Below are positions 1-6,252 of a stretch of 6,252 bases of DNA, in pieces. A program made the translations under genes and the position numbers. The stretch is from Alphaproteobacteria bacterium (GTDB lineage Bacteria > Pseudomonadota > Alphaproteobacteria > BOG-932 > Roseiterribacteraceae), in the NCBI GenBank assembly GCA_903970575.1, contig CAJCJC010000332.1:1-6252 (forward strand). The letters are read 5' to 3'. Positions within the stretch are counted from its first letter, which is position 1, and the number at the start of each line of letters is the position of its first letter. The notes below the pieces were generated by a model that saw only the letters and a program-made list of their open reading frames with translations, was not told where the DNA came from and ran no database searches.

Positions 1-1818
1 GCCGCCTTTTTCGATGGCTTTGGCGCCCAGCCCGGCGCTGGGGTGCAGGAAAGTACCGCCAATAACGATCGGCCCGCCCAGCGCGAGGGGGCTAACGCTT
101 TTGTTATCCCCTGAAATCGACAAATCCAGCTCTTCCTTAGCTAGGTTGATCGATCCCGTCGCCGTCACCAGCGTCGCGTCGGTATCGAGGATGAACGTCT
201 TAGGCGTCATCATGCCGTCCTTGACCTCGAAATCGGCTACCATGCAGCGCAGCGGAATTTGCTTATCGCCCGAGATCAGCAAACCGAGGGCCTTCGCCAC
301 ATCGAGGCCCAGAATATCCGCCGCCAGATTGCTGATGGTCCCGTTGTCGACCGTTGCGCTCGCTTCGCCATTCGACGAGCCGAGCGATTTCCGAACGGAA
401 TCTCCCGTCCCATGCAATCGAATGCGCCCATCGATCATGCCGACGCCGCCTTGGGGGAAACCGGCGCGTTGAAAGAATTGCTGGATTTGGAACCGGGAGA
501 GTCGCACATCGTAATCGGTCGCCACGACCGGCCCGCGCGCATCGATAACGATCGTCGAATCGACGCTTCCGCCCGCGACGCCAACTTGCAGGGGCATAAG
601 GCTCAAAAGACCGTGGTCCAGCGTGAGATGCAGACTCACGTTATCCAGAGGCAAGGACTGCGCCTGGATATGCTCTCCTTTGAATGAGATATCGGCGTCG
701 ACATTGCGTACTTCAGTCAGGTTCAGCGGCGCGTCGGGAAGCACCCGCCCGCTTTTTTCCTGATCCGTCGCGAGTCGTTTTTGTGTTTCGGAGACGGGCC
801 TGCCGGTGGCGGTGGAACCCGGCGCGCCAACCAGCAGCCCAAGATCGGCGAAGTCGAGCGTCTTGGACGTCAGGTCGCCGCCCACGAACAGCCTGCCGCT
901 ATTCTCCTTGAACCTCAACGTGCCGTCCAAATCGCTTCTTCCAACCGTCCCGGTGAAGTTCTTAAAAAACCATGTATTTCCATCCCGGTCCAAGGTGCCG
1001 GCGAGATGATAAGGTGGCGTTGAGGGCGCTGGGATGCCAAAGATCGTATAAAGGTCTTGCGCGTTTTGACCGTCGGCGGTGGCTTTAAGATTCATGTCGG
1101 TCAGCTTGAACGGGTCCGTGATCGTGCCGCTGATCGTGACCCGCGTATTCCCGACCGACGCCGCCGCATCGACGTCATACGGCGTGTGCGTGTCGCGGAG
1201 GTCGTTCAGCGAACCGCCTTTAAGGCGTATCGTGAACGGCGCTTGCCGATACACGCCATGCCCCTCCACCGTGAATGAACCTTCGCCGCTACCGCCGCGC
1301 GCCGCGATCGTTTGGATCGTTGCATCGATCGTCGTCTTCTTACCAAGGTCACGGTACGCGATCTTACCATTGTCGATCTTCAGCAAACCGATGATTGGCA
1401 TGGAACCACGATCGCTGGGGCCGCTCGAATCGGCCGCGATGTCCCAGTTCGATTTGCCGTCGGGCTCGCGCAACAGGTCGACCGCAGGCTGCTTTATGTC
1501 GATCTCCGGAAAGTCGAGCTTACCATGCAATAATTGTTTAAGGTCGATAGATACCGCGATGCTGTCGATCGTGGCGACATTGGGCGCGGCTGAAAATTCC
1601 GGCGCCTTGATATGCACCTGACTGAAGGCGATGCGCGGAACCCATGATTTCGTGCCGGTTATGGGGCCCTCGATCGTGACCTTCTTGCCGGTCATCGCGG
1701 ATAACCGTGACTCCAGCGGCCCTTTCAGCCAGCTCCACTGGAAAAAGACGATCACCAGAACGACCGATATGACCAGCACGCCCAGTATGCCGGCGATCCA
1801 ATACGATGCCTTTTTCAT
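1..1818 (-). CDS. AsmA-family envelope protein, C-terminus cut by window edge
   Basis: This is an uninterrupted 606-codon minus-strand frame, read by hand, that starts at ATG 1818 and runs off the left edge. An in-frame TAA lies a few codons upstream (1828-1830), so 1818 is the first possible ATG. The protein opens MKKASYWIAGILGVLV with one hydrophobic anchor (residues about 5-27) and then a long beta-rich, repeat-like periplasmic region. The AsmA N-terminal hallmarks follow: PLESRLSAMTGKKVTI (about 34-49), a PRIAFSQVHIKAPEF stretch, and the LLHGKLDFPEIDIKQPAVDL block with GKSNWDI (about 96-127). Near the edge, PLALGGPIVIGGTFLHPS matches the C-terminal block of YhjG-like members, so perhaps 40-60 residues are missing. 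Family members are anchored in the inner membrane, and several (TamB, YhdP, YdbH) are implicated in phospholipid transport to the outer membrane. The role of this subgroup is unproven. It probably belongs to the operon with creA. No clear Shine-Dalgarno is seen. Confidence 0.93.
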   Translation of the reverse strand, partial: MKKASYWIAGILGVLVISVVLVIVFFQWSWLKGPLESRLSAMTGKKVTIEGPITGTKSWVPRIAFSQVHIKAPEFSAAPNVATIDSIAVSIDLKQLLHGKLDFPEIDIKQPAVDLLREPDGKSNWDIAADSSGPSDRGSMPIIGLLKIDNGKIAYRDLGKKTTIDATIQTIAARGGSGEGSFTVEGHGVYRQAPFTIRLKGGSLNDLRDTHTPYDVDAAASVGNTRVTISGTITDPFKLTDMNLKATADGQNAQDLYTIFGIPAPSTPPYHLAGTLDRDGNTWFFKNFTGTVGRSDLDGTLRFKENSGRLFVGGDLTSKTLDFADLGLLVGAPGSTATGRPVSETQKRLATDQEKSGRVLPDAPLNLTEVRNVDADISFKGEHIQAQSLPLDNVSLHLTLDHGLLSLMPLQVGVAGGSVDSTIVIDARGPVVATDYDVRLSRFQIQQFFQRAGFPQGGVGMIDGRIRLHGTGDSVRKSLGSSNGEASATVDNGTISNLAADILGLDVAKALGLLISGDKQIPLRCMVADFEVKDGMMTPKTFILDTDATLVTATGSINLAKEELDLSISGDNKSVSPLALGGPIVIGGTFLHPSAGLGAKAIEKGG

Positions 1819-1889
1819 GCCGATGCTTTATCGCTTGCGATCTTGCGCCATGTCGGCTCAACCGAAAGATCGACGTCTTCGTTCCGTTT
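1819..1889 (-). other. creA-asmA intergenic gap
   Basis: These 71 bases separate creA from the AsmA-family gene on the same strand. I see no hairpin followed by a T-run, so nothing marks a terminator, and no convincing promoter hexamer pair. Read-through from creA is therefore the simplest view. The gap holds a short inverted repeat, ATCGC-AA-GCGAT on the minus strand (1830-1841). It also holds an eight-codon frame, MAQDRKR (1828-1851), that stops nine bases before the asmA ATG. Both may be chance. Confidence 0.5.
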
Positions 1890-2384
1890 TTACTGCCCGC
1901 CGGACTTATTATCCGGCCATGGCATGATCGGCACGGCGCTGACGCTGTTCTTGGGTGAGCCATCGATCAGCTTGTCGCTGTAGACGAGGTAGACAAGCGT
2001 ATTGCGCTTCTGATCCAGGAACCGCACCACGCGCAGCCGCTTGAACATCAGCGAACGCTTTTCGGAAAACACCTGATCGCCCGGATCGAACTTCTGCTTG
2101 ATCGTGATCGGGCCAACCTGTCTGCAGGCGATGGAGGCGTCCGACGTGTCTTCGGCCAGGCCGAGACCGCCCTTGATGCCTCCGGTGCGCGCGCTCGAAA
2201 GATAGCAGGTTACCCCGTCGACATTGGGGTCGTCGAAAGCCTGGACAACGATCTTGTTGTCCGGTCCCAGCATCTTAAACGTGGTATTGACGCTGCCGAT
2301 ATCTTCGGCCGACGCCGCTGACGCCAACAAGGCGACAGCGAAAAATAGCGCCGCTATCAGCGCCGCGACGGGCGCATGTTTCAG
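1890..2384 (-). CDS. creA: CreA family secreted protein
   Basis: The mature protein is strikingly like E. coli CreA as I remember it: [20 protein letters not shown], then [31 protein letters not shown] and IACRQVGPI, ending in [19 protein letters not shown] and MPWPDN. Two cysteines (60 and 87) match the conserved pair. The biochemical function of the family is unknown. Any ATG or GTG start is absent between the upstream in-frame stop and the signal peptide. I chose CTG 2384 because it yields [20 protein letters not shown], a basic n-region, a hydrophobic core and an ASA cleavage site (A26/E27), and because it overlaps the yihY stop as CTGA. It gives 164 aa against about 157 for E. coli CreA. 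TTG at 2330 is possible but would destroy the signal peptide. ATC at 2396 or 2399, eight to eleven bases after GGAG, is a further unusual option. Export to the periplasm is inferred. Confidence 0.93.
   Translation of the reverse strand: MKHAPVAALIAALFFAVALLASAASAEDIGSVNTTFKMLGPDNKIVVQAFDDPNVDGVTCYLSSARTGGIKGGLGLAEDTSDASIACRQVGPITIKQKFDPGDQVFSEKRSLMFKRLRVVRFLDQKRNTLVYLVYSDKLIDGSPKNSVSAVPIMPWPDNKSGGQ
2381..2384 (-). other. CTGA stop/start overlap between yihY and creA
   Basis: On the minus strand the bases read CTGA. TGA is the stop of the YihY-family frame, and CTG is the most plausible creA initiation codon by signal-peptide shape. The arrangement mirrors the GTGA overlap one gene upstream and implies termination-reinitiation coupling. 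It is an inference because CTG starts are rare and no Shine-Dalgarno sits at the usual distance. A GGAG at 2408-2411 is 23 bases away from CTG but 8 bases from an in-frame ATC. Confidence 0.5.
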
Positions 2385-3256
2385 GTTTTCGCGGATGATG
2401 GCCGTAACTCCATTTTGGGCTTGGCCTTCGCCGGCATGGGCTTAGCAAGAGCCGCGTTCAGTTCTCCACCGTATATAAAGATGATTGCGCTGATATAGAA
2501 GAACATGAGCGTGATAATGACGCCGCCCAGGCTGCCATAGGTGGAGGCATAGTCGGCGAACTTGCCAAAATAGAATGTCAGCCCGGTCGCCGCGATAATC
2601 CAGGCGATGGTTGTCGTCAACGCTCCCGGCAGAATCTCTCGAATCTTCAGCCTTGCGTTCGGCAGCACGCGATGCAGCGCGATGACGGTGATAGCCAGAA
2701 CGATCAGCGTGAACCCATACCGGGCGAGATGCCAAAGGCTCTGGTCCTTTGAGTCGACGAATGTGAAAAAGGCGATCAGCCGCCATATCCAGGGACCGAG
2801 AATAATGGCGGCCGAAATAAGCATCAGCACAATCGACCCGACCAAAACAATGCCGAAATCCTCCGCCTTGCGCAGCCAGTAAGACCGGTCCTCGGTGATC
2901 CCATACGCAAGATTGAGGGCCAGTCTAATGGCGGCCACCCCTGAAGCCGCGGAATACAGCGACAGCAAAAAACCGAAGGTCAGCAAGCCGCCGCTACGAT
3001 TTTGGATAACTTGATCCAAGGCGGGCTCCAGCGTCTTCATAACGTCCGGCGGCACGAACAGCGACATCGTGGAGATAAAATCCTGCCCGGTCCGGGTGTC
3101 GCCAAGAAACCCCGCGATCGATACGAGAAAGATCAGGAAGGGAAAAAGGGACAACATCGTCGTGAACGCGATATAACCGCTGATCTCGATGCCGTTGCGC
3201 GACAGCATTCCTTGAAACGCCCGCCAGCCCACCAGCGCTATTTCCTTGCCCGTCAC
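2381..3256 (-). CDS. YihY/BrkB-family inner membrane protein
   Basis: This 291-aa polytopic membrane protein has about six hydrophobic segments near residues 28-52, 90-112, 134-160, 178-198, 212-232 and 243-263. The N-terminal [22 protein letters not shown] and SLFPFLIF blocks are typical of the YihY family (Pfam Virul_fac_BrkB). So are the [18 protein letters not shown] loop and the closing [20 protein letters not shown] followed by YGGELNA. The tail after residue 270 is hydrophilic and Lys/Pro rich. The family was once called ribonuclease BN by mistake; its true function is unsettled. E. coli YhjD, a relative, has been linked genetically to lipid A precursor transport. The start is GTG 3256: it overlaps the topoisomerase stop as GTGA and has GGAAGGG a good distance upstream. 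The frame stays open 64 codons further, but only inside the topoisomerase gene. The symbol is left blank because orthology to yihY or yhjD is not resolved. Confidence 0.93.
   Translation of the reverse strand: MTGKEIALVGWRAFQGMLSRNGIEISGYIAFTTMLSLFPFLIFLVSIAGFLGDTRTGQDFISTMSLFVPPDVMKTLEPALDQVIQNRSGGLLTFGFLLSLYSAASGVAAIRLALNLAYGITEDRSYWLRKAEDFGIVLVGSIVLMLISAAIILGPWIWRLIAFFTFVDSKDQSLWHLARYGFTLIVLAITVIALHRVLPNARLKIREILPGALTTTIAWIIAATGLTFYFGKFADYASTYGSLGGVIITLMFFYISAIIFIYGGELNAALAKPMPAKAKPKMELRPSSAKT
3253..3256 (-). other. GTGA stop/start overlap between topIB and yihY
   Basis: On the minus strand GTGA contains both the GTG start of the YihY-family gene and the TGA stop of topoisomerase IB. This is a classic four-base overlap that points to translational coupling and cotranscription of the two genes. 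Confidence 0.85.
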
Positions 3257-4371
3257 CGTGTCTTTCCCTTCCGCGCGGTCGTGGTTGGCGCTGACGCAAG
3301 ACGCCGCCTTAGAAAAGCCAGCACCGCCGCCTCCTCGGGTGAAAGATGCGACAATTCCGTGGTCAGAGCCTCGGTTACGTCGATCTTGAAGCCCTCCGCC
3401 AGGTCTCCGTCGAGGTAGGCCTCGAAGATGTCTGGATGGATGTAGCATTTGCGGCAGATCGAGGCGGTGTTCCCCAGACGACTCGCCACCTGCTCGATCG
3501 CGCGCATGATGTTGTGTTTTCCCGCGGCGGCTGAATCGAAGCTCTCGAATTCCCGAAGCGCCATGGCCGCAAGCACCGTTCCCGCCCAGGTCCGGAAATC
3601 CTTGGCCGTGAAATCGCCGCCCGACGCTTCATGCAGATACGCGTTGACGTTATCGGAGCTGATCGTATGACGCGCCCCTTCACCATCGACATATTGGAAA
3701 AGCTCCTGTCCCGGCAGATCGCGGCAGGATTTGACGATCCGCGCGAGCTTGCGGTCCTTCAGATCGAGCCGACGCATTTTGCCGCTTTTTGCGCGGAAAT
3801 TGAAATGGACGACGCCGCCATCCACCGAAACATGTCGGTTGCGCAGTGTCGTCAGGCCGAAGCTGGCGTTTTCGCGTGCGTATTCCTCATTGCCGATGCG
3901 GATCAACGTCGTTTCCAAAAGACGGACGATTGTCGCCAGCACCTTCTCCCGTGGCAATCCGCGCCGCGCGAGGTCGTGCGTGACGCGCGCCCGTATCGAG
4001 GGTAGGGCCTGCCCGAAGGCGATCATTCGGTGATATTTGGTTTCATCTCTAAATTGACGCCATTTGACGTGATAGCGGTATTGTTTTCGACCGCGCGCGT
4101 CGATCCCTGTCGCTTGCAAGTGCCCATTCGGCGATGGGCAAATCCATACGTCTCGCCACGCCGGCGGAATGGCCAGGGCGCGGATGCGGGATAGAGTGGC
4201 GTCGTCGGAGATTTCGTCGCCGTCGGCGGTATGGAAACGAAAGGTTGCGCCAAGTCCTTTTCGACGGATGCCGGGGCTCCTGTCCGTGACATGGCGAAGA
4301 CCGGCTTCCTTGGCGATGAGGGCGGGCGTCGCGGCTGTGTCGGAATTTGTGTCGTTTGAGCCGTGAAACAT
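3253..4371 (-). CDS. Bacterial DNA topoisomerase IB (poxvirus-like type)
   Basis: This enzyme relaxes supercoiled DNA by transient single-strand cleavage through a 3'-phosphotyrosine. Counting from ATG 4371 (372 aa), the sequence shows the N-terminal PGIRRKGLGATF region, then IPPAWRDVWICPSPNGHLQATGIDARGRKQYRYH (about 68-101) leading into the catalytic domain. The active-site set is visible: R158 (LIRIGNEEYA), K195 (RAKSGK), R260 (FRTWAGT), N301 (RLGNTASI) and nucleophile Y310 (CRKCYIHP). Spacings of 37, 65, 41 and 9 agree with the Deinococcus enzyme, which also has Asn where vaccinia has His. The length fits the family (about 330-370 aa). The tail is basic ([10 protein letters not shown]). 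The frame opens 32 codons earlier at ATG 4467, but that extension resembles nothing in the family and would fill the intergenic region, so 4371 is preferred; no good Shine-Dalgarno precedes either. It is the first gene of the operon. Confidence 0.95.
   Translation of the reverse strand: MFHGSNDTNSDTAATPALIAKEAGLRHVTDRSPGIRRKGLGATFRFHTADGDEISDDATLSRIRALAIPPAWRDVWICPSPNGHLQATGIDARGRKQYRYHVKWRQFRDETKYHRMIAFGQALPSIRARVTHDLARRGLPREKVLATIVRLLETTLIRIGNEEYARENASFGLTTLRNRHVSVDGGVVHFNFRAKSGKMRRLDLKDRKLARIVKSCRDLPGQELFQYVDGEGARHTISSDNVNAYLHEASGGDFTAKDFRTWAGTVLAAMALREFESFDSAAAGKHNIMRAIEQVASRLGNTASICRKCYIHPDIFEAYLDGDLAEGFKIDVTEALTTELSHLSPEEAAVLAFLRRRLASAPTTTARKGKTR
3265..3272 (-). promoter_or_regulatory. 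Ribosome binding site deciding the yihY start
   Basis: GGAAGGGA on the minus strand lies inside the last codons of the topoisomerase gene. About nine bases separate its GGG from the GTG at 3256. It is the clearest Shine-Dalgarno-like sequence in this operon and supports the GTG start over longer upstream starts within the topoisomerase frame. Confidence 0.6.
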
Positions 4372-4490
4372 GTTACAGTCGAAGGGGTGCAAAGGGCGCG
4401 CCCCATTGAACCCCCGTATTGCGATTTTGTTGCTCTTTCTATCTTGCTGGCGGCGTGATCGCATCATAGCTTTGGCGCAAGAATATATCT
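4372..4490. promoter_or_regulatory. Divergent intergenic region between topIB and the EAL gene
   Basis: These 119 bases must hold the start signals for both the minus-strand operon and the plus-strand EAL gene. I cannot pick a convincing -35/-10 pair. On the minus strand TATGAT (4463-4468) is a possible -10 without a good partner at 17 bp. On the plus strand TTGCTG (4444-4449) has only a weak downstream match. A perfect ten-base palindrome, GGGCGCGCCC, sits at 4394-4403, about 23 bp upstream of the topIB ATG, and could be an operator or chance in GC-rich DNA. Confidence 0.5.
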
Positions 4491-5312
4491 GTGAGCAAAA
4501 AGGTTTTGGCTATTTCAGACGATCAACGCAGCGATGGAATTGAGGCCGATATCCGCGGTGGCCTTGCCGCGTTTGAATTCGAGCCGTTTTTTCAACCGAT
4601 CGTCAATTTTTCCAATTCGAAACTGGTCGGATTCGAGGCTTTGGCGCGATGGCGCCATCCCGAACGGGGTCTGGTTTCTCCGGCCGACTTCGTGGGCGCC
4701 GCTGAATCGAGCGGGCTGATTCGCGCCATCGACAGGGTTATCCTGGATCGCGCCTGGCGGGCGTTCGAAGATGCGCTGAAGTCCTTTCCCGTGCGCGGTC
4801 CGCCGCTTCTTCTCAGCGTCAATCTCTCGACCGAACATCTTTTGGATTCCGCCATTGTCGATAGCATCGAAGCTCTGATGGCGGAGGGAAGGGGGATCAT
4901 TTCCCGCCTTCAGTTCGAGATCACGGAGACGCTGCTCATCAACAACAAGGACATGGCGGAACACATCCTAAGTCGCCTCAAGATACTCGGGATCACGATC
5001 GCGCTCGATGATTTCGGGACCGGATATTCGTCGCTGGTCTATCTGCATCGCTTTCCGATCGACTGCATCAAGATCGACCGCTCATTCTCGAAGGAGATAC
5101 TGACCTCTCCCCGCAGCCATGCGATCGTCCGCTCGATCATTACGCTCGCGCAGTCGATGGATTTACGAACGGTCGCCGAAGGCGTCGAACAAAAAGATGT
5201 GGCGGACGAGTTGCGCGCGCTTGGCTGTGAGTTCGGTCAGGGTAACTATTTTGGCAAACCGACCCCGGCCAGCGGGCTTGTCGAGATCGTCAAGGCCGCG
5301 CCGCGCGGTTAA
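4491..5312 (+). CDS. Stand-alone EAL-domain cyclic-di-GMP phosphodiesterase
   Basis: The predicted enzyme linearises cyclic di-GMP to pGpG, lowering this second messenger in the cytoplasm. The 273 aa are nearly all one EAL domain (about 22-265), with no GGDEF, receiver, PAS or membrane segment. Visible catalytic elements are Q35 (FFQPIV), the EAL signature E49-A50-L51 with R53, N111 (SVNLS), E143 and E146 (FEITET), D173/D174 (DDFGTGYSS, the intact loop-6 region), K194 (CIKIDRSF), E230 (VAEGVE) and Q250 (GQGNYFGKP). All metal and substrate ligands I can place are present, so activity is expected. The size resembles E. coli PdeH (YhjH). The start is GTG 4491; no in-frame ATG occurs until residue 130, and only a weak AAGAA precedes it. 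The gene is divergent from topIB and convergent with purB, so it is probably monocistronic. The sensory input is not visible. Confidence 0.95.
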   Translation: MSKKVLAISDDQRSDGIEADIRGGLAAFEFEPFFQPIVNFSNSKLVGFEALARWRHPERGLVSPADFVGAAESSGLIRAIDRVILDRAWRAFEDALKSFPVRGPPLLLSVNLSTEHLLDSAIVDSIEALMAEGRGIISRLQFEITETLLINNKDMAEHILSRLKILGITIALDDFGTGYSSLVYLHRFPIDCIKIDRSFSKEILTSPRSHAIVRSIITLAQSMDLRTVAEGVEQKDVADELRALGCEFGQGNYFGKPTPASGLVEIVKAAPRG

Positions 5313-5333
5313 TCGGCGATCTTGTACCAAGGC
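5313..5333. other. Convergent 21-bp gap between the EAL gene and purB
   Basis: Only 21 bases separate the two stop codons. The gap contains a small CTTG-TAC-CAAG inverted repeat (5321-5331) but no T-run on either strand, so I do not call a rho-independent terminator. Transcripts probably overlap at their 3' ends unless Rho acts. Confidence 0.5.
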
Positions 5334-6252
5334 TCAATCGTCAAGCCGCCGCAATACCGCGTCGACGTGACGGGTGTAAAAGCCATAATCGAACACGCCG
5401 TTTAGCTCTTCTTGCGTCAACAATGCGGACACGGCCGGATCCTCGGCCAGCAGCGTTCGAAAATCCGAATCCCGTTCGTCCCAGATGCGCATCGCCGTAC
5501 GCTGGACCGTGGTATAGGCGTCCTCCCGGCTCATGCCGGCCTGCGTCAACGCCAGCAGCACCCGCTGGGAAAACACCAGCCCATGCAGCGCGTCCAGATT
5601 GCGGCGCATGTTTTCGGGGTGAATCACCAGCCTGTCGACAAGGCCGGCGAGGCGAACGAGCGCGAAATCGAGCGCGATGGTGGCGTCCGGCCCGATCACG
5701 CGCTCGACCGATGAATGCGAGATATCGCGTTCATGCCACAAAGTAACGTTCTCCAGCGCGGGCGTGACCGCGCCGCGCACAAGACGCGCGAGGCCGCAGA
5801 GATTCTCCGATAGGACCGGGTTGCGCTTATGCGGCATCGCCGACGATCCTTTTTGTCCCGGCGCGAAATACTCCTCCGCCTCAAGAACCTCGGATCGCTG
5901 CAGATGCCTGATTTCGGTCGCCAGATTCTCGACCGAGGCTGCGATCACGCCCAGCGTCGCGAAAAACTGCGCATGCCGGTCGCGTGGGATGACCTGCGTT
6001 GACACGGTTTCGGGCGTAAGCCCCAGTTTCCGGGCCACATACGCTTCGATGCTGGGGTCGACCGTGGCGTAGGTGCCGACAGGTCCGGAAATGGCGCAGG
6101 TCGCGATGTCCGCCCGCGCCGCGAGCAAGCGGAGCCGATTGCGCTTGAACGCGGCCCAATGCCCGGCTAGTTTGAGGCCGAACGTCGTGGGCTCGGCGTG
6201 GATGCCATGGCTGCGTCCGATGGTCAGCGTATGGGCATGCTCGATCGCGCGC
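5334..6252 (-). CDS. purB: Adenylosuccinate lyase, N-terminus cut by window edge
   Basis: PurB carries out two fumarate-releasing steps: SAICAR to AICAR in de novo purine synthesis, and adenylosuccinate to AMP. The visible 305 residues end in TGA at 5334; the frame is still open at the right edge. Near the edge, IGRSHGIHAEPTTFGLKLAG holds the conserved catalytic-His region. GQKGSSAMPHKRNP (coding bases about 5817-5858) is the fumarase/aspartase-superfamily signature on the mobile loop with the catalytic serine. SGPVGTYATVDPSIE and TLWHERDISHSSVERV are further family blocks. The pattern matches the roughly 430-aa Bacillus-type PurB rather than the E. coli type, so about 130 N-terminal residues lie outside. 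It is convergent with the EAL gene and has no visible operon partner here. Confidence 0.97.
   Translation of the reverse strand, partial: RAIEHAHTLTIGRSHGIHAEPTTFGLKLAGHWAAFKRNRLRLLAARADIATCAISGPVGTYATVDPSIEAYVARKLGLTPETVSTQVIPRDRHAQFFATLGVIAASVENLATEIRHLQRSEVLEAEEYFAPGQKGSSAMPHKRNPVLSENLCGLARLVRGAVTPALENVTLWHERDISHSSVERVIGPDATIALDFALVRLAGLVDRLVIHPENMRRNLDALHGLVFSQRVLLALTQAGMSREDAYTTVQRTAMRIWDERDSDFRTLLAEDPAVSALLTQEELNGVFDYGFYTRHVDAVLRRLDD

Noticed and set aside
14..1621. Several plus-strand open frames of 60-180 codons opposite the left third of the window
   Set aside because: They have no recognisable domains, and all lie antisense to the continuous 606-codon AsmA-family frame, which explains the region fully.
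1862..1883. Possible terminator hairpin after creA
   Set aside because: The candidate stem around CGAAGAC...GATCTTTCG needs a mismatch and a wobble, and no T-run follows it.
1538..1963. Minus-strand frame of 141 codons spanning the creA-asmA junction
   Set aside because: It is out of frame with both the clear CreA C-terminus and the AsmA N-terminus, is Arg/His rich and has no family resemblance.
3002..4005. Plus-strand frames of 100-138 codons within yihY and topIB
   Set aside because: They are shadows of genes with intact catalytic or membrane signatures on the minus strand, and are compositionally odd (Arg/His rich).
3253..4371. Loss of the catalytic histidine in topoisomerase IB (Asn at position 301)
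   Set aside because: Asn at this position is the known state in the bacterial TopIB of Deinococcus, so it is a family feature rather than a defect.
5412..6072. Plus-strand frames of 100-131 codons opposite purB
   Set aside because: The purB frame carries the full superfamily signature on the minus strand; the opposing frames have no domain.
1..6252. Defence system, mobile element or CRISPR array
   Set aside because: There are no direct repeats with regular spacers, transposase, integrase, toxin-antitoxin pair or tRNA-bounded insertion; the topoisomerase IB has a catalytic tyrosine but its family blocks separate it clearly from phage or integron recombinases.

Overview
The window reads as an ordinary chromosomal segment of a moderately GC-rich Gram-negative bacterium, most likely an alphaproteobacterium. 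The basis is family-level resemblance remembered from the topoisomerase IB, CreA, AsmA and PurB proteins, plus an outer-membrane-type gene set; there is no rRNA or other decisive marker. Sphingomonadales or a neighbouring order is a weak guess. I see no insertion sequence, phage gene, CRISPR array, tRNA or rRNA, and coding density is close to 98%.

Layout, left to right. A large AsmA-family envelope protein gene runs on the minus strand from about 1818 off the left edge. Upstream of it on the same strand lie creA (secreted, about 164 aa), a YihY/BrkB-family inner membrane protein gene (291 aa) and a bacterial poxvirus-like DNA topoisomerase IB gene (372 aa). The topoisomerase and yihY genes overlap by four bases (GTGA). 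The yihY and creA genes probably overlap by four bases too (CTGA, implying a CTG start). The AsmA gene follows creA after 71 bases. The transcription order is therefore topIB, yihY, creA, asmA, which looks like one translationally coupled operon.

A 119-bp divergent intergenic region (4372-4490) separates topIB from a plus-strand gene for a stand-alone EAL-domain cyclic-di-GMP phosphodiesterase (273 aa, GTG start, all recognisable catalytic residues kept). This gene ends 21 bp from the stop codon of a convergent minus-strand gene, purB (adenylosuccinate lyase). purB runs off the right edge and lacks roughly its first 130 codons here.

Functionally, purB is purine housekeeping. The three downstream operon genes place products in the inner membrane (YihY), periplasm (CreA) and across the envelope (AsmA family), led by a DNA-relaxing enzyme with no obvious link to the envelope. 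A YihY-family gene, an AsmA-family gene and a stand-alone EAL gene also lie near one another in the yhjD-yhjG-yhjH region of E. coli, as I remember it. That recurrence is the most thought-provoking observation here. I found no convincing new defence or mobile system.
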